From the NCBI RefSeq assembly GCF_046224405.1, contig NZ_JBJXRK010000022.1:1-43344 (forward strand): a stretch of DNA of 43,344 nt, written 5' to 3'. The DNA is from Gudongella sp046224405 (GTDB lineage: Bacteria; Bacillota; Clostridia; Tissierellales; Tissierellaceae). Position numbers and translations under genes: made by a program. The notes below the pieces were generated by a model, which was given only the letters and a program-made list of their open reading frames with translations, searched no databases and was not told the DNA's origin. Shown here piece after piece: positions 18,012 to 26,159 of this stretch (the stretch's first letter is position 1; each line of letters begins with the position of its first letter).

Positions 18012-18508
18012 AGGCTCTGCTCCTTATGTTTATGTCTTGTCTTATCTTTATTTATTCCTAGAGCCTTTTCTGAGAATTTCTTTAGTGTTTCTAGTAAACT
18101 AGGTTTCTTTGTTACCATGTTGTCATTAATCATTTCCTTAAAGGCTTGTGATATCATATCGGTGTCTTTACCCTTAAAAAATAGGACAAAGGTAGGTGGA
18201 TCTGTTGTCTTATCTTTCTTAAGAGCATATTCCAAATTATACTTTCTTGCATACTTTTCAAAACTTTTAATATTTGAATCATCAATTTCAACTGTTTTAA
18301 GTCCATCATACTTTTTGGTGAATTCATTTACTGTCATTTTCTTTTTAGTAGTTTGCTTCCCTTTATTTAAGGACTTGGATTTTTGTTCTTTTTTCTTATT
18401 TTCTATATCTCTTATAGCTGCTTGAGCTACTTTAAACATAGTTTGCATTGATACCTTTGAAGCTTGAACGCTTATAGCAACTGTTTTACTGTTAACTTCT
18501 TCTTGCAT
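18008..18508 (-). CDS. DUF3801 (PcfB-like) conjugation protein
   Basis: The 166-aa protein contains TVAISVQASKVSMQTMFKVA at its start, a Lys-rich linker, then a compact domain (KKMTVNEFTKKYDGLKTVEI, VLFFKGKDTDMISQAFKEMI) and a basic tail. This matches DUF3801, whose member PcfB of pCF10 is the relaxase partner that docks with the coupling protein. The 4-base overlap with virD4 fits that partnership. AAGGAGG lies upstream of the ATG. Only 24 bases separate it from the preceding DUF6017-type gene. Confidence 0.85.
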   Translation of the reverse strand: MQEEVNSKTVAISVQASKVSMQTMFKVAQAAIRDIENKKKEQKSKSLNKGKQTTKKKMTVNEFTKKYDGLKTVEIDDSNIKSFEKYARKYNLEYALKKDKTTDPPTFVLFFKGKDTDMISQAFKEMINDNMVTKKPSLLETLKKFSEKALGINKDKTRHKHKEQSL

Positions 18509-18532
18509 AAAGATCCCTCCTTCCTTTTACTA

Positions 18533-19519
18533 TCAATCTCCATAAAGGGTATTGCTTGCCCAAGATTGATAATATTGAGCCATTGTCATTGGTGCATTGT
18601 AAATTGTAGTCAATAGATAATTTCTTAAATTCTTAATCTTAGTAGTATTTTCATCTAGAGAATTTAAAATATATTCCAAATGAGAATAGTTAATCTTTAT
18701 AAACTGACTTTTTACTATTTCTAGTGGCTTATCTTGACCATTAATTTTTACAGTTCCACTAGTTTGCAAATATACATCAGCTATTAAATCGATTATCCCA
18801 TCAATACGTTCTCTATCATGTTTATAACTAACAATTAGAGATTCATATTCAACATTTTCTCTAATGAGTTCTAATACTTTTTCTTTCTTGTAGTTATCCA
18901 CATCATTTCTATCATTTTCATTAGATGATTGAAGTGGATAGTCTATGTCAGAAATATTTGTAGTAATATTTGTTATATTCTTTGTATTTGTCTTGCCAAT
19001 TTCTGAAATAGGCCTTACAAAATCCTGCGATAGACTCTTACCATTTTCTGAATCCCCTATTACATTTTCTGGTGAGAGGGTCTTGACAGGATATGTAAGA
19101 GTCTTTAACTTATCCACAATTAATTCAAGATATAAAACATTATTTAAAGTAGTACCCCCTACACTTATAGTTCTAAATTCTCTTTTAATTACACCAAGGT
19201 CTTCTAAAAATACAATAGCTCTCTGCCCATCTCTTTTAGAAATAGCAAACTGATCTGCTAATTGCTGGTAGCTTCTTTGAAGTAAGTCTCTTTGAAACTT
19301 CTTTTTAAAACCAATTAATTCTCCTGTCTGTTCATCTCTGATTTCAGTTGGTCGATACCAATAAACAATGTCTGCTAAAATATTAATGGCAAGCCAATGT
19401 GGCTTGCCATTTTCTTTAACTATTGTTTTATTCCATATTGTAGGTACTATATTTCCAGTAAAATGTATCTTACCAACCTCATCTACAATTTCATTACCTG
19501 AACTGTATATGTTGTTCAA
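18533..19519 (-). CDS. Replication initiator-like protein with winged helix (RepA N-terminal / DUF6017 type)
   Basis: Residues 1-125 of 328 form a RepA-N-like winged-helix region (FTGNIVPTIWNKTI, KPHWLAINILADIVYWYRPT, QRSYQQLADQFAISKRDGQR, AIVFLEDLGVIKREFRT). The C-terminal 130 residues resemble DUF6017, ending in NYLLTTIYNAPMTMAQYY. This is the first gene of Tn1549-type conjugation modules and probably helps autonomous replication of the excised circle. The start is a TTG with GGGGGTGAA upstream. The plus-strand-like terminator at 19588-19607 isolates it from the gene upstream. Confidence 0.86.
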   Translation of the reverse strand: MNNIYSSGNEIVDEVGKIHFTGNIVPTIWNKTIVKENGKPHWLAINILADIVYWYRPTEIRDEQTGELIGFKKKFQRDLLQRSYQQLADQFAISKRDGQRAIVFLEDLGVIKREFRTISVGGTTLNNVLYLELIVDKLKTLTYPVKTLSPENVIGDSENGKSLSQDFVRPISEIGKTNTKNITNITTNISDIDYPLQSSNENDRNDVDNYKKEKVLELIRENVEYESLIVSYKHDRERIDGIIDLIADVYLQTSGTVKINGQDKPLEIVKSQFIKINYSHLEYILNSLDENTTKIKNLRNYLLTTIYNAPMTMAQYYQSWASNTLYGD

Positions 19520-19587
19520 TTTTTCACCCCCATTGTGGTTGGTTATTTGTTAAAAATTTTATTCATAAATTTAGTATTTTAAGTTAG

Positions 19588-19607
19588 AAAAGACCCGAAG
19601 GTCTTTT
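19588..19607 (-). terminator. UUCG-loop hairpin after the 434-aa gene
   Basis: AAAAGACC pairs with GGTCTTTT around a four-base loop, UUCG on the minus-strand RNA, a very stable arrangement. TTTTC follows on the minus strand. It lies 138 bases past the stop of the 434-aa gene and before the replication-like gene, so it separates the two transcripts. The T tract is short. Confidence 0.7.
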
Positions 19608-19744
19608 AAGTTTACAATGTTACATATAAGATAAATTATATATCTATAGGTATCATTAGGATTAAAGCTACCTTCTCCAAATGTTATTTCTTTCAGAAAC
19701 TTTGAGTAGAAAATCACCTAGCTATTACAATAAGCTCTCATAAT

Positions 19745-21049
19745 TTAATACACAAGAGCTATAATTGCAATTATAGTTGCTATTATAGATGCAATTGTAG
19801 CCACAACAGCGTTTATATTATTACTTTTAGTGTAATTTATCTCTAATAGCAGTTGTAGATAGGAAAAGTTTTCTCTATAAATCTCTCTGTGATCTATTTT
19901 TCTGTTTTTATGAAATTCTTTTAATTTTGTTTTATTGTTGCTTATATAAAAGTCCCAGTTCTTGTCAAATTCTTCATAAAAATTTTCGCTTTTCCTATTT
20001 TCTTGCTCTGATGTGCTTTGTATTCTCATAAGTAAATCTTTAATCTTTTTATTATACAAAATCTTTTTTCTTCCTGTTGTATATTTTGAAAATTCACGCT
20101 CAAATATATTTAGTTCCCTATATCCAAAAAAATTGTAATAAAATTCATTGCCATATCTTGCAATATATGAACAAATGCTAAAATGGGGGATCCTATTATT
20201 CCCTGCGATTAAAGTATGGTTAATTTCTTCAAAATCAGAAGAAATTATATAATTATTATTCTTATTATGATAAGAAAGACTTATATCCCCTAGATACAAT
20301 GTGTTTACATTAATAGGTTCTTTTCTTGTCATACCTGTTAAATTAATTAATTGATTAGTTTGACCCTGTTCACTAAATAATAAACTTGTAATATAATGCT
20401 GACAAATTAAAGAAAAAAATTCCTTATGCATTTGCTCTAAAGCTAAATAGTACTCAGATACATGCCTATTATTATCTATATCATACCAATTAAAATAGTC
20501 TTTTCGATTTATTAAGTCTATGTTATCAAGAATGAAGCTATTATATGAAGTATCATCTAAACACTTTTTAAATTTAAACTTATATTCTAAAAGCGCAAAA
20601 TAATTATTGATCTGAACCCAAGATATGTTAATTCTATCTATATATTTATCATTTAAGAAGATAATTTCTGCAAATTGTCCATATCCAGAACTTGAATATT
20701 GTAAACGAATATAATCATATCTTTGTATGAAAGTTGGCTTTTTATAATAATTTTTCACACTATATTCTTTTTTGGAAAGGGCATATAGTTTTTTTAATAA
20801 TTTCCCAACTCCATTATTTGATAAAACATCATATATGTCTATACCTGAAACCACAGAATTATCATAATAATCCGTACGATTTAACCATTCTGGATGCTCC
20901 TCTTTAATATATTCACGATGGTTCTTATCTCCCACAAGTTTGCTTGATTTTACATATTCTTTAAATTCATCAGTATTAACATTCTTTTTATAGTATTCTA
21001 TGCAATTCTTCTTCTCTTTTTCTGTTTTTATTCTTAATAAATTTATCAT
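19745..21049 (-). CDS. Unknown 434-aa protein with C-terminal membrane anchor, at the ICE end
   Basis: I do not recognise this protein. It is rich in Asn, Lys, Tyr and Ile. The first 400 residues are soluble-looking (HPEWLNRTDYYDNSVVSGID, IQRYDYIRLQYSSSGYGQFA, YYLALEQMHKEFFSLICQHY), with a possible coiled segment near 370-400. The last ~21 residues form one hydrophobic helix (AVVATIASIIATIIAIIALV), so it is probably tail-anchored with its bulk in the cytoplasm. The start is the ATG at 21049 with AAAAGGAGTGG in front; an upstream TTG at 21070 lacks such support. It lies alone between the replication-like gene and disrupted hsdM, has its own terminator, and shares the ICE's low GC. That is a usual place for cargo. 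A membrane-acting effector is one speculative option. Confidence 0.7.
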   Translation of the reverse strand: MINLLRIKTEKEKKNCIEYYKKNVNTDEFKEYVKSSKLVGDKNHREYIKEEHPEWLNRTDYYDNSVVSGIDIYDVLSNNGVGKLLKKLYALSKKEYSVKNYYKKPTFIQRYDYIRLQYSSSGYGQFAEIIFLNDKYIDRINISWVQINNYFALLEYKFKFKKCLDDTSYNSFILDNIDLINRKDYFNWYDIDNNRHVSEYYLALEQMHKEFFSLICQHYITSLLFSEQGQTNQLINLTGMTRKEPINVNTLYLGDISLSYHNKNNNYIISSDFEEINHTLIAGNNRIPHFSICSYIARYGNEFYYNFFGYRELNIFEREFSKYTTGRKKILYNKKIKDLLMRIQSTSEQENRKSENFYEEFDKNWDFYISNNKTKLKEFHKNRKIDHREIYRENFSYLQLLLEINYTKSNNINAVVATIASIIATIIAIIALVY

Positions 21050-21189
21050 TTCCACTCCTTTTATGAACAATAAAATCTAAGCTTTAAACTAAAATTATAA
21101 TTATCGTGGCTCCAAGGTGTTTTTGTTTCTAGTCTTCTTAAATACAACTTCAAATATTTATAAAGGTCATTAGGATAATTTCAAGAGGT

Positions 21190-21262
21190 AAAGTCTTAAG
21201 CTATTCTATTTCCAACGTTTCTTGCTTGTGTCATCATTATAACACCATCCCCGCAGCATGGG
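21190..21262. other. Inferred ICE-chromosome junction (att site) inside hsdM
   Basis: On the minus strand, hsdM reads normally to GTCTATGACCCATGCTGCGG and then leaves the family sequence: the expected SGGMF codons are replaced by DGVIMMTQARNVGNRIA and a stop. The foreign side begins with GATGGTGTTATAATGATGAC, in which GTGT and ACAC form a short inverted repeat. The crossover base cannot be fixed without the other end of the element or an empty site. Confidence 0.65.
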
Positions 21263-21849
21263 TCATAGACCCTTCCTTTGTATGGCTCTATCATTTCTAC
21301 AAGGGTCTTTACTATGCTTGTTGGTGTGTAGAATTCTCCTCCCCCTTTGCCTTCAACACTGGCAAACTGACCCAGGAAGTACTCATATACCCTTCCAAGA
21401 AGGTCCTTTTCTCCATTGTTATGCAGTTTTATGGTAGATATTAGGTCAATGAGCTCACCGAGCCTTCTCTTGTCAAGCTCTGGTCTTGCATACCTCTTAT
21501 CCAACACTCCTTTTAGGGAAGGGTTCTCTTTTTCAATAAGGATCATTGCATCGTCAATGTACTGGCCGATCTTGGTGTCCTTTGCACTATCCATAATAAA
21601 GGACCATCTGGCTTCCTTAGGCACCCAGAAGATGTTTTCTGCCAGGTATTCATCCCTGTCCTCTTCAAAGCCTTCTCCTTCTTCAACCAGTTCATTGTAT
21701 TTAGTCTCAAATTTATCCGATATGTATTTTAGGAATATCAGACCAAGAACTACATGCTTGTACTCAGATGCATCCATGCTGCCTCTAAGCTTATCTGCAG
21801 CTTTCCATAAGGTTTCTTCAAATCCGATATTACCGGTGTTCTCTGTCAT
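21196..21849 (-). pseudogene. hsdM: Type I restriction-modification methyltransferase subunit HsdM, truncated by the ICE
   Basis: The 217-aa product has the HsdM N-terminal helical domain (FEETLWKAADKLRGSMDASE, YKHVVLGLIFLKYISDKFE, WSFIMDSAKDTKIGQYIDDA) and the start of the methyltransferase domain (YEYFLGQFASVEGKGGGEFY, TPTSIVKTLVEMI). It reaches motif I (VYDPCCG, residues ~195-200) and then turns into unrelated sequence for 17 residues. The family is normally about 500 aa, and the catalytic NPPF motif is lost, so this fragment cannot methylate. It has GGAGGG upstream of ATG 21849 and a promoter block at 21930-22005. Base composition is that of the chromosome, not the ICE. The 3' part, hsdS and hsdR would lie beyond the far end of the ICE. 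Excision could restore the gene. Confidence 0.88.
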
Positions 21850-21929
21850 GTTTTCCCTCCTACGTTGTGACTGTCTTGATTGAATAAATCTCTTAAAATA
21901 TTAGAATATACCTCATTTTTATATATCAA

Positions 21930-22005
21930 CCTATTACTTCTATTATACATAACATATAGGCTATTTCCAGAATATTTTCATTTTTTTCTGATATTAATAC
22001 AAAGA
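21930..22005 (-). promoter_or_regulatory. hsdM promoter carrying the shared upstream block (copy C)
   Basis: On the minus strand a TATAAT -10 box (21942-21947) lies 93 bases before the hsdM start. Upstream is CTGGAAATAGCCT and ATATCAGAAAAA, matching blocks before the 195-aa gene (27403-27487) and dapA (28507-28592). This is the most divergent copy. It also overlaps the hairpin after the SRA gene. Confidence 0.6.
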
Positions 22006-22032
22006 AGAACTATCTTTATAGTAACTCTTCTT
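22002..22032 (-). terminator. Hairpin after the SRA-like gene
   Basis: AAGAAGA pairs with TCTTCTT and CTAT with ATAG across an internal bulge, 16 bases past the SRA-like stop codon. The U tract is poor (TTTG), so it may be a weak terminator. Confidence 0.45.
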
Positions 22033-22047
22033 CCAATTGTTTGAAAT

Positions 22048-22467
22048 TCATCGATTAGATATCTTCTTTACTGGAAACATCCATACTTTTCTTGGATTAC
22101 CTTCGTCATCTTCCTGTATTTCTTCATAAGGATCTGATGCTAGTTCTACAAGGCCTTGATAAACATACTTACCTGGCTTAAACACTTCAAATAAATGTAC
22201 TTCCACTCCATTATTCTTTGAGTTTGCTAGGGTTTTATTTTGAGCTCGATTTATATCCTGGTCTCCAATCTTCCCCATGCCCGTATAGTGCAAACTATCC
22301 CCAAACCACTTATCCTTATATAATCCTTTTGTGTAATCAGAGATTATAACTAACGTATTTGTTTGCTTAGATCTCCTCATTCCGCCCATCATTGCACATT
22401 TGAACTCATTATACATTTCTTGATTTGTCACAGTTTCTCCAATTTTAAATTTACAAGTATAACTCAT
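22048..22467 (-). CDS. Free-standing SRA-like modified-DNA reader of the McrBC locus
   Basis: The 139-aa protein resembles an SRA (SET and RING associated) base-flipping domain. The core LHYTGMGKIGDQDINRAQNK followed by TLANSKNNGVEVHLFEVF (residues ~59-96) parallels the SRA pattern YTGxG, D-Q, N-x-AL seen in UHRF1 and in the SRA part of bacterial type IV enzymes such as ScoMcrA. SRA domains bind 5-methyl- or 5-hydroxymethylcytosine. No HNH or other nuclease motif is present, so it is likely only a reader. AAAGGAGG precedes the ATG. It is the third gene after mcrB and mcrC on the same strand, 118 bases past mcrC. A role as an extra specificity subunit or as a regulator of the McrBC machine is inference. 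Confidence 0.72.
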   Translation of the reverse strand: MSYTCKFKIGETVTNQEMYNEFKCAMMGGMRRSKQTNTLVIISDYTKGLYKDKWFGDSLHYTGMGKIGDQDINRAQNKTLANSKNNGVEVHLFEVFKPGKYVYQGLVELASDPYEEIQEDDEGNPRKVWMFPVKKISNR

Positions 22468-22585
22468 GTAATTCCTCCTTTAGACCTTCTTATTTCACAT
22501 CTAGAACAACTCCAAAAATTTTATAACTTAATTTACAACTATAAGTATGCTCCCACATCTTTATTCTTCAAATACTCTATTCTCT

Positions 22586-23854
22586 TTAAAATATTTTTTC
22601 CAAAATTGAAGCAATGCTATTATCTGCATCTGTTAGATCAACAAACTTAATACTCACTCTAACTCCATCTTCGGAAGTGTAGTTTATAGTGTTATTAGGC
22701 GCGTCTGATTTTGGGTAAAGCAAGATAATTTCTTTAGCATTATATTTCTTGCTATAAGCATACATCTGATACATATCAGCTTGAGATATCCCATAATTAT
22801 TCAGTGTACTTGAAAGGAGCTTCCATTTGGCGTCTATTACTGTGATTTCTCCTTTTCTTTCTAGTACAATATCTGGACGTAGTGAAAATGCTTTTCTAGG
22901 ACGATCAAAAAGACAATAGCGGCTACCCTGTGCCCACATATCAACTTTGTTCCCTACTAATCTTTTGATTTTTTTTGTTACATAGCTTTCAAAAACCTTT
23001 TCCATAGGAAAAAGCAGTGCAATGGCAACCTTATTACCGGAAAAGCTAGTAAAACTATTCCCTTTCAAGAATATCCGACACCATGTCAATGTATTATTAT
23101 AATGCTTCATACCCCGATCAAGTGAACATTTTGATAAGTCTTTTTCATAATCCTTAGAGTATGGTACTCCATCGAAGAAATTTATTAATCTAATCGCTTG
23201 TACCCTGTTTGACCTCTCTCTAGTTACTGTCATTAAAAGTCTCAGTGTTGACTTAATTATCCTATTCTCAGGTCTATCTAGGTTAAATTCATCGTACCTA
23301 ACAAAAAATTTATCTCTTATAATTGAATTATGTTTAATATCCTGTGTGGTCACAAGTTTCCCTTTATAAAAGCGTTCATTGCTTTCGATGGTGGTATAAG
23401 ATGATTTAAGTCCTTGTTTGGTTAGTGAAGAAACCTCACTAAGAAACATTTTTATAAAAATTTCAAGTATGTTCATTTTCCCAGTATTTAAATGTGATAG
23501 GTTAAAGTCTTTAAAAGCCATATCATCCAGATATCCCAGCATCTCAAGAAAAATATCCTTTGTTTTTTTCGGGGTTATTATTTCACTAACAATCTTTGGT
23601 AATATCTCAATGACAGTGCCATCTGTCATTGAGATAACACCTACGTAATTTTTCGCTATTATCAATTTCCCCAGATTTCGTTTAGAGGATAATGTTAACA
23701 ATTCATTGCTATTTGTACCTTCTCTATTAGTCAAAATGAACTCTTCTAGTGCCCTAAATGTTTGCTCAGGTAACCGTTCATAACCTCTAACCTTTACGTT
23801 ATTGGTAAATCCTCCATATTCAGTAATCGCATATACATTCTTAGAAGTATGCAT
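22586..23854 (-). CDS. mcrC: McrC-like nuclease subunit of a modification-dependent restriction system
   Basis: The 422-aa protein combines an N-terminal McrC region (ITEYGGFTNNVKVRGYERLP, KNYVGVISMTDGTVIEILPK, FLEMLGYLDD) with a C-terminal PD-(D/E)xK nuclease: PDIVLERKGEITVIDAKWK near residues 326-342 supplies the Asp and D-A-K catalytic set. McrC joins the McrB hexamer, stimulates GTP hydrolysis and cuts DNA holding modified bases. The ATG lies 14 bases inside the end of mcrB, so the two are translationally coupled. Length is slightly above E. coli McrC. Both ends look intact. Confidence 0.92.
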   Translation of the reverse strand: MHTSKNVYAITEYGGFTNNVKVRGYERLPEQTFRALEEFILTNREGTNSNELLTLSSKRNLGKLIIAKNYVGVISMTDGTVIEILPKIVSEIITPKKTKDIFLEMLGYLDDMAFKDFNLSHLNTGKMNILEIFIKMFLSEVSSLTKQGLKSSYTTIESNERFYKGKLVTTQDIKHNSIIRDKFFVRYDEFNLDRPENRIIKSTLRLLMTVTRERSNRVQAIRLINFFDGVPYSKDYEKDLSKCSLDRGMKHYNNTLTWCRIFLKGNSFTSFSGNKVAIALLFPMEKVFESYVTKKIKRLVGNKVDMWAQGSRYCLFDRPRKAFSLRPDIVLERKGEITVIDAKWKLLSSTLNNYGISQADMYQMYAYSKKYNAKEIILLYPKSDAPNNTINYTSEDGVRVSIKFVDLTDADNSIASILEKIF

Positions 23855-26066
23855 ATGAATCTATCCTCATAAATGCTTCTTCATTTATCACATAATACTC
23901 AGGAACATCATTTATGGTGTCCCCAAATAACTTTTGATTATCTGTTTTTTTAATTATGAAGCAAGTTGATGGGTCTTGTTTTTGATTATCTCCAACTACA
24001 AGTTGGATTTTCTCGTAGTCATCAAAGAAATATTCTTGTAAAAGTGGAATTATGTTATGCTTAAATATCTTTGATAGAGTATCAATTGTGGGTCCAGTTT
24101 TCAATGGTAGAAAATATGAGTGTCCAATTGTATGATCACGGTCTAGCAAAACAGTAATTCTTTTGTTCATGGTACTTAAAACTTGTGAAATATCTATACT
24201 CTCTACAATAACGTCTCTAAGAATATCTGCATCCGGTATCATCTCAATAAAATTGAAACGACGTCTCAAAGCTGTATCAATCATAGCTATAGATCTGTCT
24301 GCTGAATTCATTGTTCCGATTAGATAAACATTATCAGGAACACCAAAATCCTGCTCAGAATATGGTAATTTTGCTGTTTGCTGTTCAATCGCTCCTAGTC
24401 GTTTGGTCGGTTCAATGAGAGTAATTAGTTCCCCAAATATTTTAGAAATGTTCCCACGATTTATCTCATCAATTATGAATACTCGATTAGGAATCTTAAT
24501 GCTTTTAGTAAATAATTCTGGACGTATTCGCTTAAGTATTTTTATGGCATTTGTAACTGAAACCGACAATTTATACACTGCTGACAAAGTCATAGTCTTA
24601 CCAGCATTATCCTCTACGATGTCTTCACTAATTCCTTTTACGAGCCATTTAACCTTGCGAAGTCTTTTATACTTAGGATATTCATCATGCCATTCTGGCT
24701 CTCCGGTCACTACCCCAATTGCATCAATAGTTCTACTTGAGTAACAAGAGAAAACTATGTCTCCCAACTGCATCCTGTTATAAAAAGCATTTAGTACATT
24801 TATTCCACCTTCTTGGGTAAAATCAGTTGAGTCCGTAATTGATTCACCATAATTATCCCAACCAATTCTGATGTGATCATTTTCGATACATTCTGTTCTT
24901 GTTGGGTTATTCCCGGTTCCTTCAAGAGAGACTTTCCAGACAGTTGGATTCTTTCTAAATCCTAAATCAGAGTTTTTCCCACTCTCTATTGGGGTTCCTG
25001 CATTATCGCAGAACTTCTTAAATACCCCATCGTGTATTTCATACATAATTTCACCTTCCAACTCAGCCATTTCATTAGAATTAAGAACTGGTCGGATACC
25101 TTCAATAAATTCTTCATAGCTAAAAGACTGATGGAATGTTGTAAATTCAATCAAGCCCTCTTCTTTGTATTTTAAATACCTCTTAAATACATTTTCATAA
25201 TCCTCTAAAAGTACTTCTGAGATACTTTTCTCTTCAATTATAGCTACAGCATAGTAAACCGAATTATAAGTTTTTCCTGTTCCAGGAGGTCCATATAGAA
25301 TTAGATTTTTGTCTGATATAACCATCTTAGACTCCTTCTTTTTTTCTACAGGCTTTTTATCTTCTCCATTTAGCGATTGTTTTTTCTTACTCCAGGCTAT
25401 GTGTGATACTTCTGGGAATGTTAAACTTGGTGATAGACTTTTAATCTTATTATTTAGTTCACTTAAGAAGTCCACATAATCTTGTCCACTACACTTGAAA
25501 CTAGGAACCTTTATTCCAATTTCTTTTGTGATGTAGTCCCTTGAATTGTTGTCTAAAGTCATAAAACTATTGGGTCTAATCCAGAATAAACTCATTGTGA
25601 TATATGCTAAGCCGTTTCCTGTAACGGCTATTGCATCATTAAAGGCGGATTTAAATTCATCTGTAATGCTATTTGAATCTGCAGCTTTTATAGCTTCAAT
25701 AAATAGAGTCCATAATTCATCGGTCCCACCAAAAAATGAGTTCATATTATTAAGTAAAGGTATTCCTGTAAATTCACTAGGTGTAGGATGATCAATATGA
25801 AATGTATCCGCCAGTATACCAGCAAGATATTTACGATTAGAATCAGTTAGTCCACGGTTAAAAATCCCCATAACAGAGAAGGGGTCTATCCTATAATCTC
25901 TGGGTGCCCACCAATCCTCACGTTCAAAATGCAAATAGTTCATTAGAGGTTGTTCTTCAGAAAGACCTTTAATAATCTCAAATAACTCTGATTGCCTATT
26001 CTTGTATGATAGCAATTTATTTGCAAAATCCTCATAAAATTCGATCCAGCTATATTCGTTGTTCAT
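23841..26066 (-). CDS. mcrB: McrB-like AAA+ GTPase with an inserted EVE-like modified-base reader
   Basis: The 741-aa motor has the P-loop LYGPPGTGKT near residue 255, Walker B VFIIDEINRGNISKIFGEL near 528, MNSADRSIAMIDTALRRRF near 580-603 with the arginine finger, and the McrB-type FTTFHQSFSYEEFIEGIRP segment. Between P-loop and Walker B an extra ~105 residues (about 370-475) look like an EVE/PUA-type domain: NPTVWKVSLEGTG, HIRIGWDNYGE, QLGDIVFSCYSSRTIDAIGV, RLRKVKWL. Such domains read modified cytosines. The N-terminal 230 residues are unlike E. coli McrB's DNA-binding domain. The start is ATG 26066 after GGGAGGAC; a GTG 15 bases upstream would include that site. It leads the mcrB-mcrC-SRA operon. 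Confidence 0.92.
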   Translation of the reverse strand: MNNEYSWIEFYEDFANKLLSYKNRQSELFEIIKGLSEEQPLMNYLHFEREDWWAPRDYRIDPFSVMGIFNRGLTDSNRKYLAGILADTFHIDHPTPSEFTGIPLLNNMNSFFGGTDELWTLFIEAIKAADSNSITDEFKSAFNDAIAVTGNGLAYITMSLFWIRPNSFMTLDNNSRDYITKEIGIKVPSFKCSGQDYVDFLSELNNKIKSLSPSLTFPEVSHIAWSKKKQSLNGEDKKPVEKKKESKMVISDKNLILYGPPGTGKTYNSVYYAVAIIEEKSISEVLLEDYENVFKRYLKYKEEGLIEFTTFHQSFSYEEFIEGIRPVLNSNEMAELEGEIMYEIHDGVFKKFCDNAGTPIESGKNSDLGFRKNPTVWKVSLEGTGNNPTRTECIENDHIRIGWDNYGESITDSTDFTQEGGINVLNAFYNRMQLGDIVFSCYSSRTIDAIGVVTGEPEWHDEYPKYKRLRKVKWLVKGISEDIVEDNAGKTMTLSAVYKLSVSVTNAIKILKRIRPELFTKSIKIPNRVFIIDEINRGNISKIFGELITLIEPTKRLGAIEQQTAKLPYSEQDFGVPDNVYLIGTMNSADRSIAMIDTALRRRFNFIEMIPDADILRDVIVESIDISQVLSTMNKRITVLLDRDHTIGHSYFLPLKTGPTIDTLSKIFKHNIIPLLQEYFFDDYEKIQLVVGDNQKQDPSTCFIIKKTDNQKLFGDTINDVPEYYVINEEAFMRIDSYAYF

Positions 26067-26159
26067 ACGTTGTCCTCCCACTTAATTGACTCTGATAATT
26101 TCTAAATGAACCTTAAGTTAACTTCAAAGGTATAAAATAATCACTTCGGCACATATCTA

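Larger units (their letters stand above)
1..21195 (-). mobile_element. Right part of a Tn1549/CTn-like integrative conjugative element
   Basis: The gene order DUF6017-type protein, DUF3801, VirD4, Maff2, VirB6-like, PrgI, VirB4, M23/NlpC hydrolase, DUF4315, DUF4366, TopB is the conserved conjugation module of the Tn1549 family and of C. difficile CTn elements. Nearly every gene is on the minus strand, spaced tightly or overlapping, and much richer in A+T than the DNA to the right. The right boundary is placed where the hsdM reading frame loses its family sequence, just after codons for DPCCG near 21,250; the exact base is inferred. The left end, relaxase, excisionase and integrase lie outside the window. 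Confidence 0.88.

Noticed and set aside
19745..21049. The 434-aa gene as part of the host hsd locus
   Set aside because: It lies on the ICE side of the hsdM break, has ICE-like low GC, and does not resemble HsdS or HsdR.
22048..22467. The 139-aa McrBC neighbour as an HNH nuclease, since ScoMcrA-like enzymes join SRA to HNH
   Set aside because: No His-Asn-His set or zinc cysteine pairs are present; the match is confined to the SRA-like part.
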